Shown here piece by piece: positions 15,485 to 24,631 of a stretch of 64,000 nt of DNA (within the stretch, counting starts at the first letter, position 1; each line of letters opens with the position of its first letter). Under the pieces are notes generated by a model. The model did no database searches. It saw only the letters and a list, made by a program, of their open reading frames with translations, and was not told the DNA's origin. The position numbers and the translations under genes were made by a program. The DNA comes from CAWINX01 sp963702055. Its GTDB lineage: Bacteria > Actinomycetota > Thermoleophilia > Solirubrobacterales > 70-9. The stretch covers positions 372,001 through 436,000 of the forward strand of contig OY969702.1 of the NCBI GenBank assembly GCA_963702055.1, in the 5' to 3' direction.

Positions 15485-17169
15485 ACAGAGCCAATCCAGG
15501 AGACACTCGCTTCATCTTCGTCACCGGCGGAGTGGTCTCGGCTCTCGGAAAGGGGATCGCCGCGGCCTCGATCGGCCGCCTCCTCGTCTCCCGCGGTTTC
15601 CGGGTCCAGCTGCAGAAGTTCGACCCCTACATCAACGTCGACCCGGGGACGATGAGCCCGTTCCAGCACGGCGAGGTCTTCGTCACCGAGGACGGCGCCG
15701 AGACCGACCTCGACCTCGGCCACTACGAGCGCTTCACCGACGAGAACACCTCGCGCGCCTCCAACGTCACCGCCGGCGCCGTCTACAACTCGGTGATCAA
15801 GCGCGAGCGGCGCGGCGATTACCTCGGCGCGACCGTGCAGGTGATTCCCCACATCACCGACGAGATCAAGAACCGGATCCTGATCGTCGCCGAGTCCCAG
15901 GCCGTCGACTTCGTGATCACCGAGATCGGCGGCACGGTTGGCGACATCGAGTCGCTCCCGTTTCTGGAGTCGATCCGCCAGCTCTACACCGACCTCGGGC
16001 CGAAACGCTCGATGTTCATCCACCTGACCCTGGTCCCCTACGTCGGTCACGCGGGGGAGCTGAAGACGAAGCCGACCCAGCACTCGGTCAACGAGCTGCG
16101 CCGGATCGGGATCCAGCCCCACGCGCTGGTCTGCCGCTCCGAGGGGCGGCTGGACCGCGAGATTCGCGAGAAGATCGCCCTCTTCGCCAGCCTCCCGGTC
16201 GACGGGGTGATCTCGGCCAACGACGTCGACAACATCTACAAGGTGCCGCTGGTCTTCCGGGCCGAGGGCGTCGACGACCTGGTGCTCGACCACTTCGGGA
16301 TGGACGCGCCGGCACCCGACCTCGCCGAGTGGGAGGCGATGGTGCGCCGCGCCGACGCCGCCGAGGGCAAGGTGCGGATCGCCCTGGTCGGCAAGTACGT
16401 GCAGCTCGCCGATGCCTACAAGTCGGTAATCGAGGCGCTCGAGCACGGCGGCTTCCACCACGGGGTGAACGTCGAGGTCGAGCTGGTCGACTCCGAGAAC
16501 CTCGACCCGGAGAAGCTCGAGGGCGCCGACGGGATTCTCATCCCCGGCGGCTTCGGCGAGCGCGGCATCGAGGGCAAGGTGCAGGCGGCGAAGATCGCCC
16601 GCGAGCGCTCGATTCCCTACCTGGGGATCTGCCTCGGCATGCAGATCGCCGTGGTCGAGTTCGCTCGCACGGTGGCGGGGATGGACGGGGCCAACTCGGC
16701 CGAGTTCGACCCCGAGACGCCGTTCCCGGTGGTCGACCTGCTGCCCGAGCAGAAGGAGGTCTCCGAGATGGGCGGGACGATGCGGCTCGGCGCCGACCCG
16801 GTGAAGCTACACGACGACACGCGGGCGCGGGAGATCTATGGCGAGTCGGTCATCTACAAGCGCCATCGCCACCGCTATGAGGTCAACAACCAGCTGCGGC
16901 GCCGGCTCGAGGACGAGGGCCTGGTCTGCGGCGGCACCTCGCCCGACGAGCGCCTGGTCGAGATGATCGAGCTGCCCGATCACCCCTTCTTCGTCGCCTC
17001 CCAGTTCCACCCCGAGTTCAACTCCCGGCCCAACCGGCCCGAGCCGCTCTTCCGCGAGTTCATTGGCGCCGCCGCGCGACACGCGGGCGAGCGGCCGGCG
17101 GATGGGGGAGAGTTGGAGGACGATGGAGAGACTGCACGAGACGTTCGTTCGGCTCTGCGAGATTCGTAG
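15481..17169 (+). CDS. pyrG: CTP synthase
   Basis: Glutamine-dependent conversion of UTP to CTP, the last step of pyrimidine nucleotide synthesis. It is 562 aa from ATG 15481, which overlaps the preceding stop. The synthetase domain (1-270) has the P-loop FVTGGVVSALGKGIAAAS and the DPYINVDPGTMSPF motif. The glutaminase domain (about 300-550) has the oxyanion strand LIPGGFGERG, the nucleophile Cys in YLGICLGMQ, and the His-x-Glu in SQFHPEF. All key residues are present. The C-terminal tail is acidic and overlaps the next gene by 47 bp. It matches Rv1699 in the syntenic block. Confidence 0.98.
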   Translation: MNRANPGDTRFIFVTGGVVSALGKGIAAASIGRLLVSRGFRVQLQKFDPYINVDPGTMSPFQHGEVFVTEDGAETDLDLGHYERFTDENTSRASNVTAGAVYNSVIKRERRGDYLGATVQVIPHITDEIKNRILIVAESQAVDFVITEIGGTVGDIESLPFLESIRQLYTDLGPKRSMFIHLTLVPYVGHAGELKTKPTQHSVNELRRIGIQPHALVCRSEGRLDREIREKIALFASLPVDGVISANDVDNIYKVPLVFRAEGVDDLVLDHFGMDAPAPDLAEWEAMVRRADAAEGKVRIALVGKYVQLADAYKSVIEALEHGGFHHGVNVEVELVDSENLDPEKLEGADGILIPGGFGERGIEGKVQAAKIARERSIPYLGICLGMQIAVVEFARTVAGMDGANSAEFDPETPFPVVDLLPEQKEVSEMGGTMRLGADPVKLHDDTRAREIYGESVIYKRHRHRYEVNNQLRRRLEDEGLVCGGTSPDERLVEMIELPDHPFFVASQFHPEFNSRPNRPEPLFREFIGAAARHAGERPADGGELEDDGETARDVRSALRDS

Positions 17170-18232
17170 CCCGACGGGCGAGGAGCGCGAGGTCGCCGAC
17201 TCGGTGGCGGCCGAGCTGCGGGCGCTCGGGCTGGAGGTCAGCGAGGACGACGCGGCGGGCCCGGCGCAGGCCGGCGCCGGGAACCTGCTGGCGCGGCTGC
17301 CGGGAAAGGCCGAGAAGTGGGTGATGTTCTGCGCCCACCTCGACACGGTTCCGCACGCGGGCCAGATTGAGGTCGAGCAGCGCGACGGCGTCTTCCGCAG
17401 CCGCGGCGAGACGATCCTCGGCGCCGACAACAAGGCCGCGGTGGCGGTCTTCATGGAGCTGGTCGCCCGTCACGCCGAGGAACCCCCGCCGGTTGGGATC
17501 GAGCTGTTGCTGACCGTCGCCGAGGAGCAGGGGCTGCGCGGCGCGAAGGCGTTCGACCCCTCGACGCTGCGCTCGGAGTGCGGCTTTGTGCTGGACCATG
17601 CGAGCGCGGTCGGCGAGGTGATTGTGCGCTCGCCGACCCAGCAGCGGATCGTCGCCGACTTCGCCGGGGTCGAGGCCCATGCCGGGATCCGTCCCGAGGA
17701 CGGCAGCAGCGCGATCGCCGCCGCCGCGGGGGCGATCTCGCGGATGGAGCTGGGGCGACTCGACGAGGAGACGACCGCGAACGTCGGCGTGATCGAGGGC
17801 GGCACCTCTGGGAACGTCGTCCCCGGGCACTGCCGCATCACCGCCGAGTCGCGCAGCCTCGACGCCTCGCGCGCCGCCGAGGTGGCCGGGTCGATTTCCG
17901 ACGCCTGCGCCTGGGGGGCGACAGAGCACGGCTGCGACGCCGATGTCAGGGTCGAGGAGCTGTTCCGCGGCTACGAGGTGCCGCCCTCCTCGCGGGCGCT
18001 GGCGCTGGCCGAGGCGGGGCTGAGCGGCGCCGGGTTCGAGCCGGTACGCAAGGCGACGGGCGGCGGCAGCGACGCCAACGCGCTGCGGCTCGCCGGCTTC
18101 GACTGCGTCCTGCTCGCCAACGGCACCGAGGCGAACCACACCGCCGACGAGAGCGTCTCGGCGCGCAACCTCGACGCGATGCTCGAGGTCTGCGAGCGGA
18201 TCGTCGCCGCGGCCGCCGCGGACGAGGCGTGA
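17123..18232 (+). CDS. M20/PepT-like zinc aminopeptidase
   Basis: A 369-aa cytoplasmic metallopeptidase of the M20 clan. Metal ligands appear in FCAHLDTVPHAG (His and Asp), ILGADNKAAVAVFME (bridging Asp) and TVAEEQGLRG (catalytic Glu-Glu), with further ligands in VLDHAS and near the C-terminus in NGTEANHTADES. The dimerisation domain is the LRSECGF-to-RITAES part. The motif order fits tripeptidase T or a related aminopeptidase. It starts at ATG 17123 inside the pyrG 3' end and overlaps the next gene by 4 bp (GTGA). This position is occupied by a NUDIX gene in M. tuberculosis, so the block is not identical. Confidence 0.88.
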   Translation: MERLHETFVRLCEIRSPTGEEREVADSVAAELRALGLEVSEDDAAGPAQAGAGNLLARLPGKAEKWVMFCAHLDTVPHAGQIEVEQRDGVFRSRGETILGADNKAAVAVFMELVARHAEEPPPVGIELLLTVAEEQGLRGAKAFDPSTLRSECGFVLDHASAVGEVIVRSPTQQRIVADFAGVEAHAGIRPEDGSSAIAAAAGAISRMELGRLDEETTANVGVIEGGTSGNVVPGHCRITAESRSLDASRAAEVAGSISDACAWGATEHGCDADVRVEELFRGYEVPPSSRALALAEAGLSGAGFEPVRKATGGGSDANALRLAGFDCVLLANGTEANHTADESVSARNLDAMLEVCERIVAAAAADEA

Positions 18233-19368
18233 GCGGCAGGCTGAAGCTGCGCCGCGGTGTCGTCGTCGCGGAGGAACCGCTGACGGTCGAGGTCGACGGC
18301 GAGCGGCGGCCGGCCTGGGCGGACACCGCGCTGCTCGGCGAGATGCGCGAGGGCGACGAGGTCGTCGTCAACGTCGCGGCGCTCGACCTCGAGCTCGGCT
18401 CCGGCGGCTTCGACGTCGTCCACGTCAACCTGACCCGCGGCCTCGCCGGGGGTGGGTTCGTCGACGGAGCTGAACGTGATGGCGGCGCCGACGACTTGGC
18501 CCGTGGCGATGCGGGCGACGAGCCCCACGTGATGAAGCTCAACTACACCTCGCTCCAGCACCCGATTGAGCCCGTCGAGCTGCGGTGCAACGCGTTGGTG
18601 GCCCCACAGAGCACCAACGCGTTACACCGCGCGATGCCGGTGCTGGTCTTGCCCCTGCACGGGCACCTGGCCCCGGCGGCCTGGGCGGCACAGGCCGCCG
18701 GTCGCGGCGGTGCTTCCGTGGGCGGAGGGACTGGGGCAGAACAGCGCGGCGCTCTTAGGCTTGGCTACATCCAGACTGGCGGCGGCGCCCTGCCGGGGTC
18801 GTTCTCCCGCGACGTGGCAACGCTGCGCGAGCGCGGCCTGCTCTGCGGCCACGTCACGGCGGCGCCTGCCTACGGCGGCGAGCACGAGGCGCTCAGCGTC
18901 ACGGGGGCGCTCGACGCCGCCGCGCACCGGCTCGACTGGGACGCGGCGCTCGTCGGTCCCGGCCCGGGCATCATCGGCTCCGAGACGCGGCTCGGCCACG
19001 GCGGCATGGCGGCCCTCGACTCCTCCCACGCGGCGCTCGCGTTGGGAATGCCGACCCTGATCTCTCCGCGCCTCTCCGCAGCCGACCCCCGCCAACGCCA
19101 CCGCGGCGTCAGCCACCACACGCTCACGGTCCTGGAACTGCTCCTGGCCCCCGTGGAAGTCGCCGTCCCCGAGGGAGAGGCGGCGGTTACGGAGCAGCTC
19201 GCCAAGGCGGTCGGCGGAAGACACCAGCTGAGAGCGGAGGCGGCGGATCTCGAGGCCTACGCCGCCGCCGACCTGCCGGCCCGCACGATGGGCAGGGACA
19301 TCGAGGAGGACCCACTCTTCTTCGCCGCGCCCCTCGCCGCGGGCGCTGCCTTGCGCGGCAAGGGTTGA
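18229..19368 (+). CDS. DUF3866 family protein carrying an in-frame palindromic repeat
   Basis: A 379-aa actinobacterial protein of unknown function, starting at GTG 18229 in the GTGA overlap with the peptidase. DUF3866 features visible are the N-terminal beta-rich part (LRRGVVVAEEPLTVEVDG), DEPHVMKLNYTSLQ, VGPGPGIIGSETRLGHGGM and RHRGVSHHTLTVLEL. Between LQHPIEPVEL and AMPVLVLPLHGHLAP the protein is interrupted by 16 residues, RCNALVAPQSTNALHR, encoded by the 47-bp palindromic repeat. In homologues, as I remember them, this position is a short variable loop before a conserved MPV segment. The frame is preserved, so the gene is probably functional. Confidence 0.85.
   Translation: MSGRLKLRRGVVVAEEPLTVEVDGERRPAWADTALLGEMREGDEVVVNVAALDLELGSGGFDVVHVNLTRGLAGGGFVDGAERDGGADDLARGDAGDEPHVMKLNYTSLQHPIEPVELRCNALVAPQSTNALHRAMPVLVLPLHGHLAPAAWAAQAAGRGGASVGGGTGAEQRGALRLGYIQTGGGALPGSFSRDVATLRERGLLCGHVTAAPAYGGEHEALSVTGALDAAAHRLDWDAALVGPGPGIIGSETRLGHGGMAALDSSHAALALGMPTLISPRLSAADPRQRHRGVSHHTLTVLELLLAPVEVAVPEGEAAVTEQLAKAVGGRHQLRAEAADLEAYAAADLPARTMGRDIEEDPLFFAAPLAAGAALRGKG
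18583..18629. repeat. 47-bp palindromic repeat, copy 2 (inside DUF3866 gene)
   Basis: Arms of 18-19 bp, CGGTGCAACGCGTTGGTG and CACCAACGCGTTACACCG, with one mismatch, around a CCCCACAGAG loop. The outer arms match copies 1 and 3; the centre differs. The repeat lies wholly within the coding sequence and is translated in an open frame. Confidence 0.85.
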
Positions 19369-19394
19369 CACCCGGCGGGGCGAACCTCCCCGCC

Positions 19395-20369
<975 letters not shown>

Positions 20370-20381
20370 TAGAACCGGGCG

Positions 20382-21284
20382 ATGCCCGAGCTGCCCGAGG
20401 TGGAGACCGTTTGTCGGCAGCTCGACCCAGAGCTGGAGGGACGGAGGATCGAGCGACTGGTGGTGCTCGACGCGCGCTGGTCCCGCCCCGTCCCGCCCGA
20501 GGAGCTGGGTGCCGCGGTGAGCGGTCGCACAATCCGGGGACTGGGACGGCGCGGCAAGTACTTGCTGCTGGAGCTCGACGGGGAGCAGACCCTGGTCATG
20601 CACCTGCGGATGACCGGCAACCTCGTCCTGGTCGAGGGCGAGGCCAGGCTCGACCCCTCCGAGGGGCGGCGACTCTACGAGGGCGAGCGCTCGACCTCGG
20701 AGCGCCACCTGCGCGCCCGCTTCCTCCTTGACGACGGCCGCGAGCTCTGGTTCACCGACCCGCGCCGCTTCGGCGAGGCTTTCCTGATCGACGACGCGGC
20801 CCTGCCGAAGCGCTTCGAACGGCTCGGGGTCGAGCCGTTCTCGGAGGAGTTCACACCCCAGGCCTTGGGAATGATGGCGGCGGGACGGGTCGTGCCGCTC
20901 AAGTCCTTTCTGCTCGACCAGTCCGGGGTCGCCGGCGTCGGCAACATCTACGCCGACGAGGCGCTCTTCCGCGCCCGCCTGCACCCACTCTCGCCCGCCG
21001 GCTCGATGCGCGCCGAGCACCTGGAGGCGCTGCGCGACGCGGTCGTTGCCGCCCTGGAGGCGGGGATCGACGGCGGCGGCGCCTCGATCGACGACTACCG
21101 CGACGGCCGCGGCGAGAAGGGGACGATGCAGGAAGAGTTCCTCGTCCACACCCGCGAGGGCGAGCCCTGCCCCTCCTGCGGCGGGCCGATCTCCCGCATC
21201 GTCGTCTCCGGCCGCTCCACCTACTACTGCCCGAGCTGCCAGGTGCGGTTGCGGCGCCGGGCCAAGGCGAGGCGCTCTAAATAA
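20382..21284 (+). CDS. mutM: formamidopyrimidine-DNA glycosylase (Fpg/MutM)
   Basis: Base-excision repair enzyme removing oxidised purines such as 8-oxoguanine. It is 300 aa and starts MPELPEVETV, in which the N-terminal Pro2 is the catalytic nucleophile and Glu3 assists. The helix-two-turn-helix has SFLLDQSGVAGVGNIYADEALF. The C-terminal zinc finger is present, CPSCGG plus CPSCQ, preceded by the family's HTREGEPC linker. The gene begins 12 bp after xerD on the same strand, so co-transcription is likely. The TetR promoter region starts immediately after it. Confidence 0.95.
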   Translation: MPELPEVETVCRQLDPELEGRRIERLVVLDARWSRPVPPEELGAAVSGRTIRGLGRRGKYLLLELDGEQTLVMHLRMTGNLVLVEGEARLDPSEGRRLYEGERSTSERHLRARFLLDDGRELWFTDPRRFGEAFLIDDAALPKRFERLGVEPFSEEFTPQALGMMAAGRVVPLKSFLLDQSGVAGVGNIYADEALFRARLHPLSPAGSMRAEHLEALRDAVVAALEAGIDGGGASIDDYRDGRGEKGTMQEEFLVHTREGEPCPSCGGPISRIVVSGRSTYYCPSCQVRLRRRAKARRSK

Positions 21285-21288
21285 CAAA

Positions 21289-21308
21289 ACGAACGATCGT
21301 GCTATAAG
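21289..21308 (+). promoter_or_regulatory. TetR-gene promoter with palindromic operator
   Basis: ACGAACGATCGT (21289-21300) contains the perfect 8-bp palindrome ACGATCGT and abuts a -10-like TATAAG at 21303-21308. The gene's ATG is at 21318, only about 9 bp from the -10 element, so the transcript is probably leaderless or nearly so. Its placement suggests autoregulation by the downstream TetR protein. Confidence 0.5.
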
Positions 21309-21317
21309 CTGTCGCGA

Positions 21318-21959
21318 ATGGAAGCGAGCCTGATCCACGCCACAGCCGCGACACCGCCTGAAGACGGCAGGCGGGCCGCCGGCCGTCGCTCTCGCGAGGC
21401 GATCCTCGCGAGCGCCGTCGACCTGGCCTCGGTGGAGGGACTGGAGGGCCTGACCATAAGCCGCTTGGCCGGCGAGGTCGAGATGAGCAAGAGCGGGCTG
21501 TTCGCCCACTTCGGCTCCAAGCAGGAGCTACAGCTTGCGGCGGTCGACCGGGCGCGGGAGATCTTCACGGCCGAGGTCGTTGCCCCCGCCGCGGAGGCTC
21601 CCCCAGGGCTGTCGCGCCTGCGGACCGTGCTCGACGCCTGGCTCTCCTATTTCGAGCGCGGCGTCTTCGCCGGCGGTTGTTTCTTCGTCGCCGCCTCCAG
21701 CGAGTTCGACGACCGCGGCGGACCGGTGCGCGACGCGGTCGATGCATCGATGGCGGCTTGGGTCGGCTTCCTTGAGCAGCTCGCCTCCGAAGCGCGGAAG
21801 GCTGGGGAGTTGACGGGTGACCCCGGCCAGATCGCCTTCGAGCTGAACGCGATCGGGATCGGCGTCAACTGGGAGCTTCGCCTTCGGCGCAACGCCGAAG
21901 CAACGAGCAGGGCCCGCGCGGCATTCGATCGTGTCCTCACGCAGGGAGAGACGCGGTGA
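21318..21959 (+). CDS. TetR/AcrR family transcriptional regulator
   Basis: A 213-aa repressor-type regulator. The DNA-binding domain at residues 25-75 begins SREAILASAVDLASVEG and has the recognition helix region MSKSGLFAHFGSKQELQLAA. The remainder is the all-helical ligand domain, with a Cys at the FAGGCFFVAASSEF turn. That sequence is typical of the TetR_C_6-like group. It overlaps the following HD-domain gene by 4 bp (GTGA), so the two are coupled. The ligand is unknown. An operator-like palindrome precedes it. Confidence 0.9.
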   Translation: MEASLIHATAATPPEDGRRAAGRRSREAILASAVDLASVEGLEGLTISRLAGEVEMSKSGLFAHFGSKQELQLAAVDRAREIFTAEVVAPAAEAPPGLSRLRTVLDAWLSYFERGVFAGGCFFVAASSEFDDRGGPVRDAVDASMAAWVGFLEQLASEARKAGELTGDPGQIAFELNAIGIGVNWELRLRRNAEATSRARAAFDRVLTQGETR

Positions 21960-22720
21960 GCCGCCCCTCGACCGGCACTCTGGAATGGGCGCGCTTGACC
22001 GGCGGCGCGCTTGACCGGCGGGCGCGGTTCGAGCAGCTCCGCCAGGCGGTGCTGGCCCGGTTGGCGGCGCTCGGAAGCCGCGGGCGCGCCGCGGCCGGCC
22101 TCGATTTGACCGGCGGCTTCGAGCTGCCGGAACGCGAGCCCGACGGTGCGCTTTGCCGCGATGCCCTGGAGTGCTGTCGGGAGGCCTCCTCGGAGGCGCT
22201 CCTTGCCCACTGCCGGCGGACCTGGCTGTTCGCGACTCTGTTCGCGGTCCGTGACGGCGAGGCATATGACGCAGAGCTCCTCTACGTCGCCTGCCTGCTG
22301 CACGACCTCGGCCTGACGCCGCCGTACTGGGCGCGCGACGACAGGGCGCATTGCTTCGCCGTCGAGGGGGCCTTCGCCGCCGAGAGCTTCTGCTGCGAGC
22401 GTGGCGAGTCGCAGCCGCGCGCGGATCGCGTCGCCGAGGCGATCGCCTGTCACCTCAACGTGCGCGTCCCGCCCGAGTGCGGCGCGGAGACACGCTTGCT
22501 CCACGCCGGCGTCGGCCTGGACGCGATCGGCCGCGGTAGCGAGCTGCTCGACCCGGCCGCCGTGTCCGCGGTTGTCGATAGGCATCCTCGCGAAGGGATG
22601 GCAACGGAATTGAGCGAGCTGACCCGGGCTCAGGCTCGAATTCGTCCCGAATCCCGAATCGGACTGCTGACCCGGCTCGGCTTCCAGGGACTGGTCGCGG
22701 CGAATCCACTCGTTCGCTGA
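21956..22720 (+). CDS. HD-domain phosphohydrolase-like protein
   Basis: A 254-aa protein starting at GTG 21956 in the overlap with the TetR gene. The HD signature is seen in HCRRTWLFATLFA, the central LLYVACLLHDLGLTP (His-Asp pair) and CHLNVRVPP further on, which is the metal-binding set of HD phosphohydrolases. The closest remembered relatives are small cyanamide-hydratase-type HD proteins, but that assignment is weak. Because it is coupled to the TetR regulator, it probably is the function that regulator controls. Confidence 0.75.
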   Translation: MSRPSTGTLEWARLTGGALDRRARFEQLRQAVLARLAALGSRGRAAAGLDLTGGFELPEREPDGALCRDALECCREASSEALLAHCRRTWLFATLFAVRDGEAYDAELLYVACLLHDLGLTPPYWARDDRAHCFAVEGAFAAESFCCERGESQPRADRVAEAIACHLNVRVPPECGAETRLLHAGVGLDAIGRGSELLDPAAVSAVVDRHPREGMATELSELTRAQARIRPESRIGLLTRLGFQGLVAANPLVR

Positions 22721-22789
22721 ACCGCCGCGTCGTCCGGGCGTTGCGGCAACGTTGGGCTCGTGACTGACCGCCCCCCACGGAGCGCGTGA

Positions 22790-23515
22790 GTGCCCGGCAC
22801 CACCCTGAAGACCGAGGCGGTCGTCCTGCGCAGCATTCGCTACGGGGAGGCCGACCGCATCCTCCACCTCTACACGGCGGCGCGCGGGCGGGTCGGGGCG
22901 ATCGCCAAGGGCGCGCGGCGGCCGAAATCGCGCTTCGGCGGCCGACTCGAGCCCTTCTTCCGGCTCAACCTGATCCTCCACGAGGGACGCGGCGAGCTGC
23001 TCACCGTCACCAACGTCGCGACGGTCGAGGGCTACCCGCGGCTGCGCTCCTCGGGCCCGTCGCTGACCGCCGGCGCCCGCGCCTGCGACGCGGTCCTGCG
23101 CCTGCTCGACTCGGCCGAGCCCAACCCACCTGCCTACAACCTGCTGTGTCGCTACCTGGCGATGCTCGACGACCCCACCGCCGAGCGGGCCGCGAGCCTC
23201 GAGTCGATGCTCTCCTTCCGCCTCAAGCTGGCGCTCGCCGCCGGCTTCTCCCCGGAGCTGGCCTCCTGCGCGCGCTGCGGGGAGGTCGACCACCTGACCG
23301 GCTTCTCCGGCGCCGCCGGCGGGGTCGTTTGCGCCAGCTGCGAGGCGGGCTCATTCGAGTTCTCCGAGGAGGCGCACCGCTTCATGGTCGAGGCGATGGC
23401 GAAGCCCCTGGCCGAGGCGCCGCAGGCCGACGAGCGAGCGCTGCGCCAGGTCGAGCGGGCAGTGGGCGAGACGCTGGAGCACCATGCGCACGTGCGGCTG
23501 CGGGCGGCTGCGTAG
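22790..23515 (+). CDS. recO: DNA repair protein RecO
   Basis: Recombination mediator that anneals ssDNA and loads RecA with RecR. The product is 241 aa from GTG 22790. The N-terminal OB-fold includes TEAVVLRSIRYGEADRILHL and KGARRPKSRFGGRLEPF. The helical domain includes ESMLSFRLKLALAAGFSP. A zinc-finger-like set CARCGE...CASC is present (about 165-190), as in many Gram-positive RecO proteins. A very long perfect-stem hairpin follows its stop, separating it from dgt. The recO-dgt-dnaG order is common in actinobacteria. Confidence 0.92.
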   Translation: MPGTTLKTEAVVLRSIRYGEADRILHLYTAARGRVGAIAKGARRPKSRFGGRLEPFFRLNLILHEGRGELLTVTNVATVEGYPRLRSSGPSLTAGARACDAVLRLLDSAEPNPPAYNLLCRYLAMLDDPTAERAASLESMLSFRLKLALAAGFSPELASCARCGEVDHLTGFSGAAGGVVCASCEAGSFEFSEEAHRFMVEAMAKPLAEAPQADERALRQVERAVGETLEHHAHVRLRAAA

Positions 23516-23516
23516 G

Positions 23517-23580
23517 AGGAGAGGGGAGGGGCTCGGCGGAGCAACAGCGGGGAGGCTCCGCCGAACCCCTCCCCTCTCCT
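23517..23580. terminator. 26-bp-stem hairpin between recO and dgt
   Basis: Arms at 23517-23542 and 23555-23580 are complementary over 26 bp with a single mismatch (AGGAGAGGGGAGGGG... against ...CCCCTCCCCTCTCCT), around an AACAGCGGGGAG loop. No U-run follows on either strand. The stem is long enough to be double-stranded RNA for RNase III. It may stop recO transcription or process a recO-dgt transcript. The dgt GTG is 13 bp downstream. Confidence 0.7.
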
Positions 23581-23592
23581 TATGATCGGCGG

Positions 23593-24603
23593 GTGCCCTC
23601 AACCACCGAGTTCCGGGACCGCATCTCTGCCTGGGAGGAGCAGTACCTCTCCGAGAGCGCGACGCGGTCCTACCCGGCGAGCCGATGCGTCCCTGAGCCC
23701 GACAGCCCGCTGCGCACCCCATTCCAGCGCGACCGTGACCGGATCGTCCACTCGAAGGCGTTCCGCCGCCTCAAGCACAAGACGCAGGTCTTCGTCGCCC
23801 CCGAGGGCGACCACTACCGGACCCGTCTCACCCACACGCTGGAGGCCTGTGGGATCGCCCGCACCGTCGCCCGCGCGCTCGGCCTCAACGAGGACCTCAC
23901 CGAGGCGATCGGGCTCGGCCACGACCTCGGCCACCCGCCCTTCGGCCATACTGGGGAGCAGGCGCTCGACACCGCGCTGCGCGAGCGCTGTGATGGCGGC
24001 TTCAAGCACAACGTTCACTCGCTGCGGGTGGTCGACGTGCTGGAGCGCGACGGCCACGGGCTCAACCTCACCGAGCAGGTGCGCGACGGCATTCTCAACC
24101 ACACCGGCTCGAACAAGCCGGCGACCCTGGAGGGGCGGATCGTCAAGCTCGTCGACCGGGTCGCCTACATCAACCACGACATCGACGATGCGCTGCGGGC
24201 GGGCATCCTGCGCCCCGACGACCTGCCCACCGCCGAGATCGAGCTGCTCGGGCCGACCGGGTCGAAGCGAATCGACACGCTGGTTCGCGACATCGTCGAG
24301 CGCTCCGCCGCGGCCGGGGACATCGTGCAGAGCGATGAGGTCGGCGGCGCGATGCTGCGGCTGCGCAAGTTCATGTTCGACCGCGTCTACCTGGGGGAGA
24401 CGGCGCGCAGCGAGCATGAGCGGGTCAACCTCGCCGTCCGCGGCCTCTTCGACCACTACATCGAGCACCCCGACGAGGTGCCGGCCCTCGACGCGGGGGC
24501 GAGCGAGTGCCAGCGGGTCACCGACTACCTGGCCGGGATGACCGATCGCTACTGCATCGCCAAGTTCACCGAGCTGACGATCCCCGAGCAGGCGAAGTTC
24601 TGA
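23593..24603 (+). CDS. dgt: dGTP triphosphohydrolase family protein
   Basis: HD-superfamily dNTPase that hydrolyses dGTP, or other dNTPs, to nucleoside and triphosphate. It is 336 aa from GTG 23593, giving VPSTTEFRDRISAWEE. The HD motifs are clear: YRTRLTHTLEACGIAR, AIGLGHDLGHPPFGHTGEQAL, GFKHNVHSLRVVD and VDRVAYINHDIDDALR. Length fits the shorter actinobacterial Dgt-like enzymes. It is followed by dnaG after 28 bp, the usual arrangement. Confidence 0.93.
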   Translation: MPSTTEFRDRISAWEEQYLSESATRSYPASRCVPEPDSPLRTPFQRDRDRIVHSKAFRRLKHKTQVFVAPEGDHYRTRLTHTLEACGIARTVARALGLNEDLTEAIGLGHDLGHPPFGHTGEQALDTALRERCDGGFKHNVHSLRVVDVLERDGHGLNLTEQVRDGILNHTGSNKPATLEGRIVKLVDRVAYINHDIDDALRAGILRPDDLPTAEIELLGPTGSKRIDTLVRDIVERSAAAGDIVQSDEVGGAMLRLRKFMFDRVYLGETARSEHERVNLAVRGLFDHYIEHPDEVPALDAGASECQRVTDYLAGMTDRYCIAKFTELTIPEQAKF

Positions 24604-24631
24604 GCGCGGCGCGGGGCGCTACGGTGGGCCG

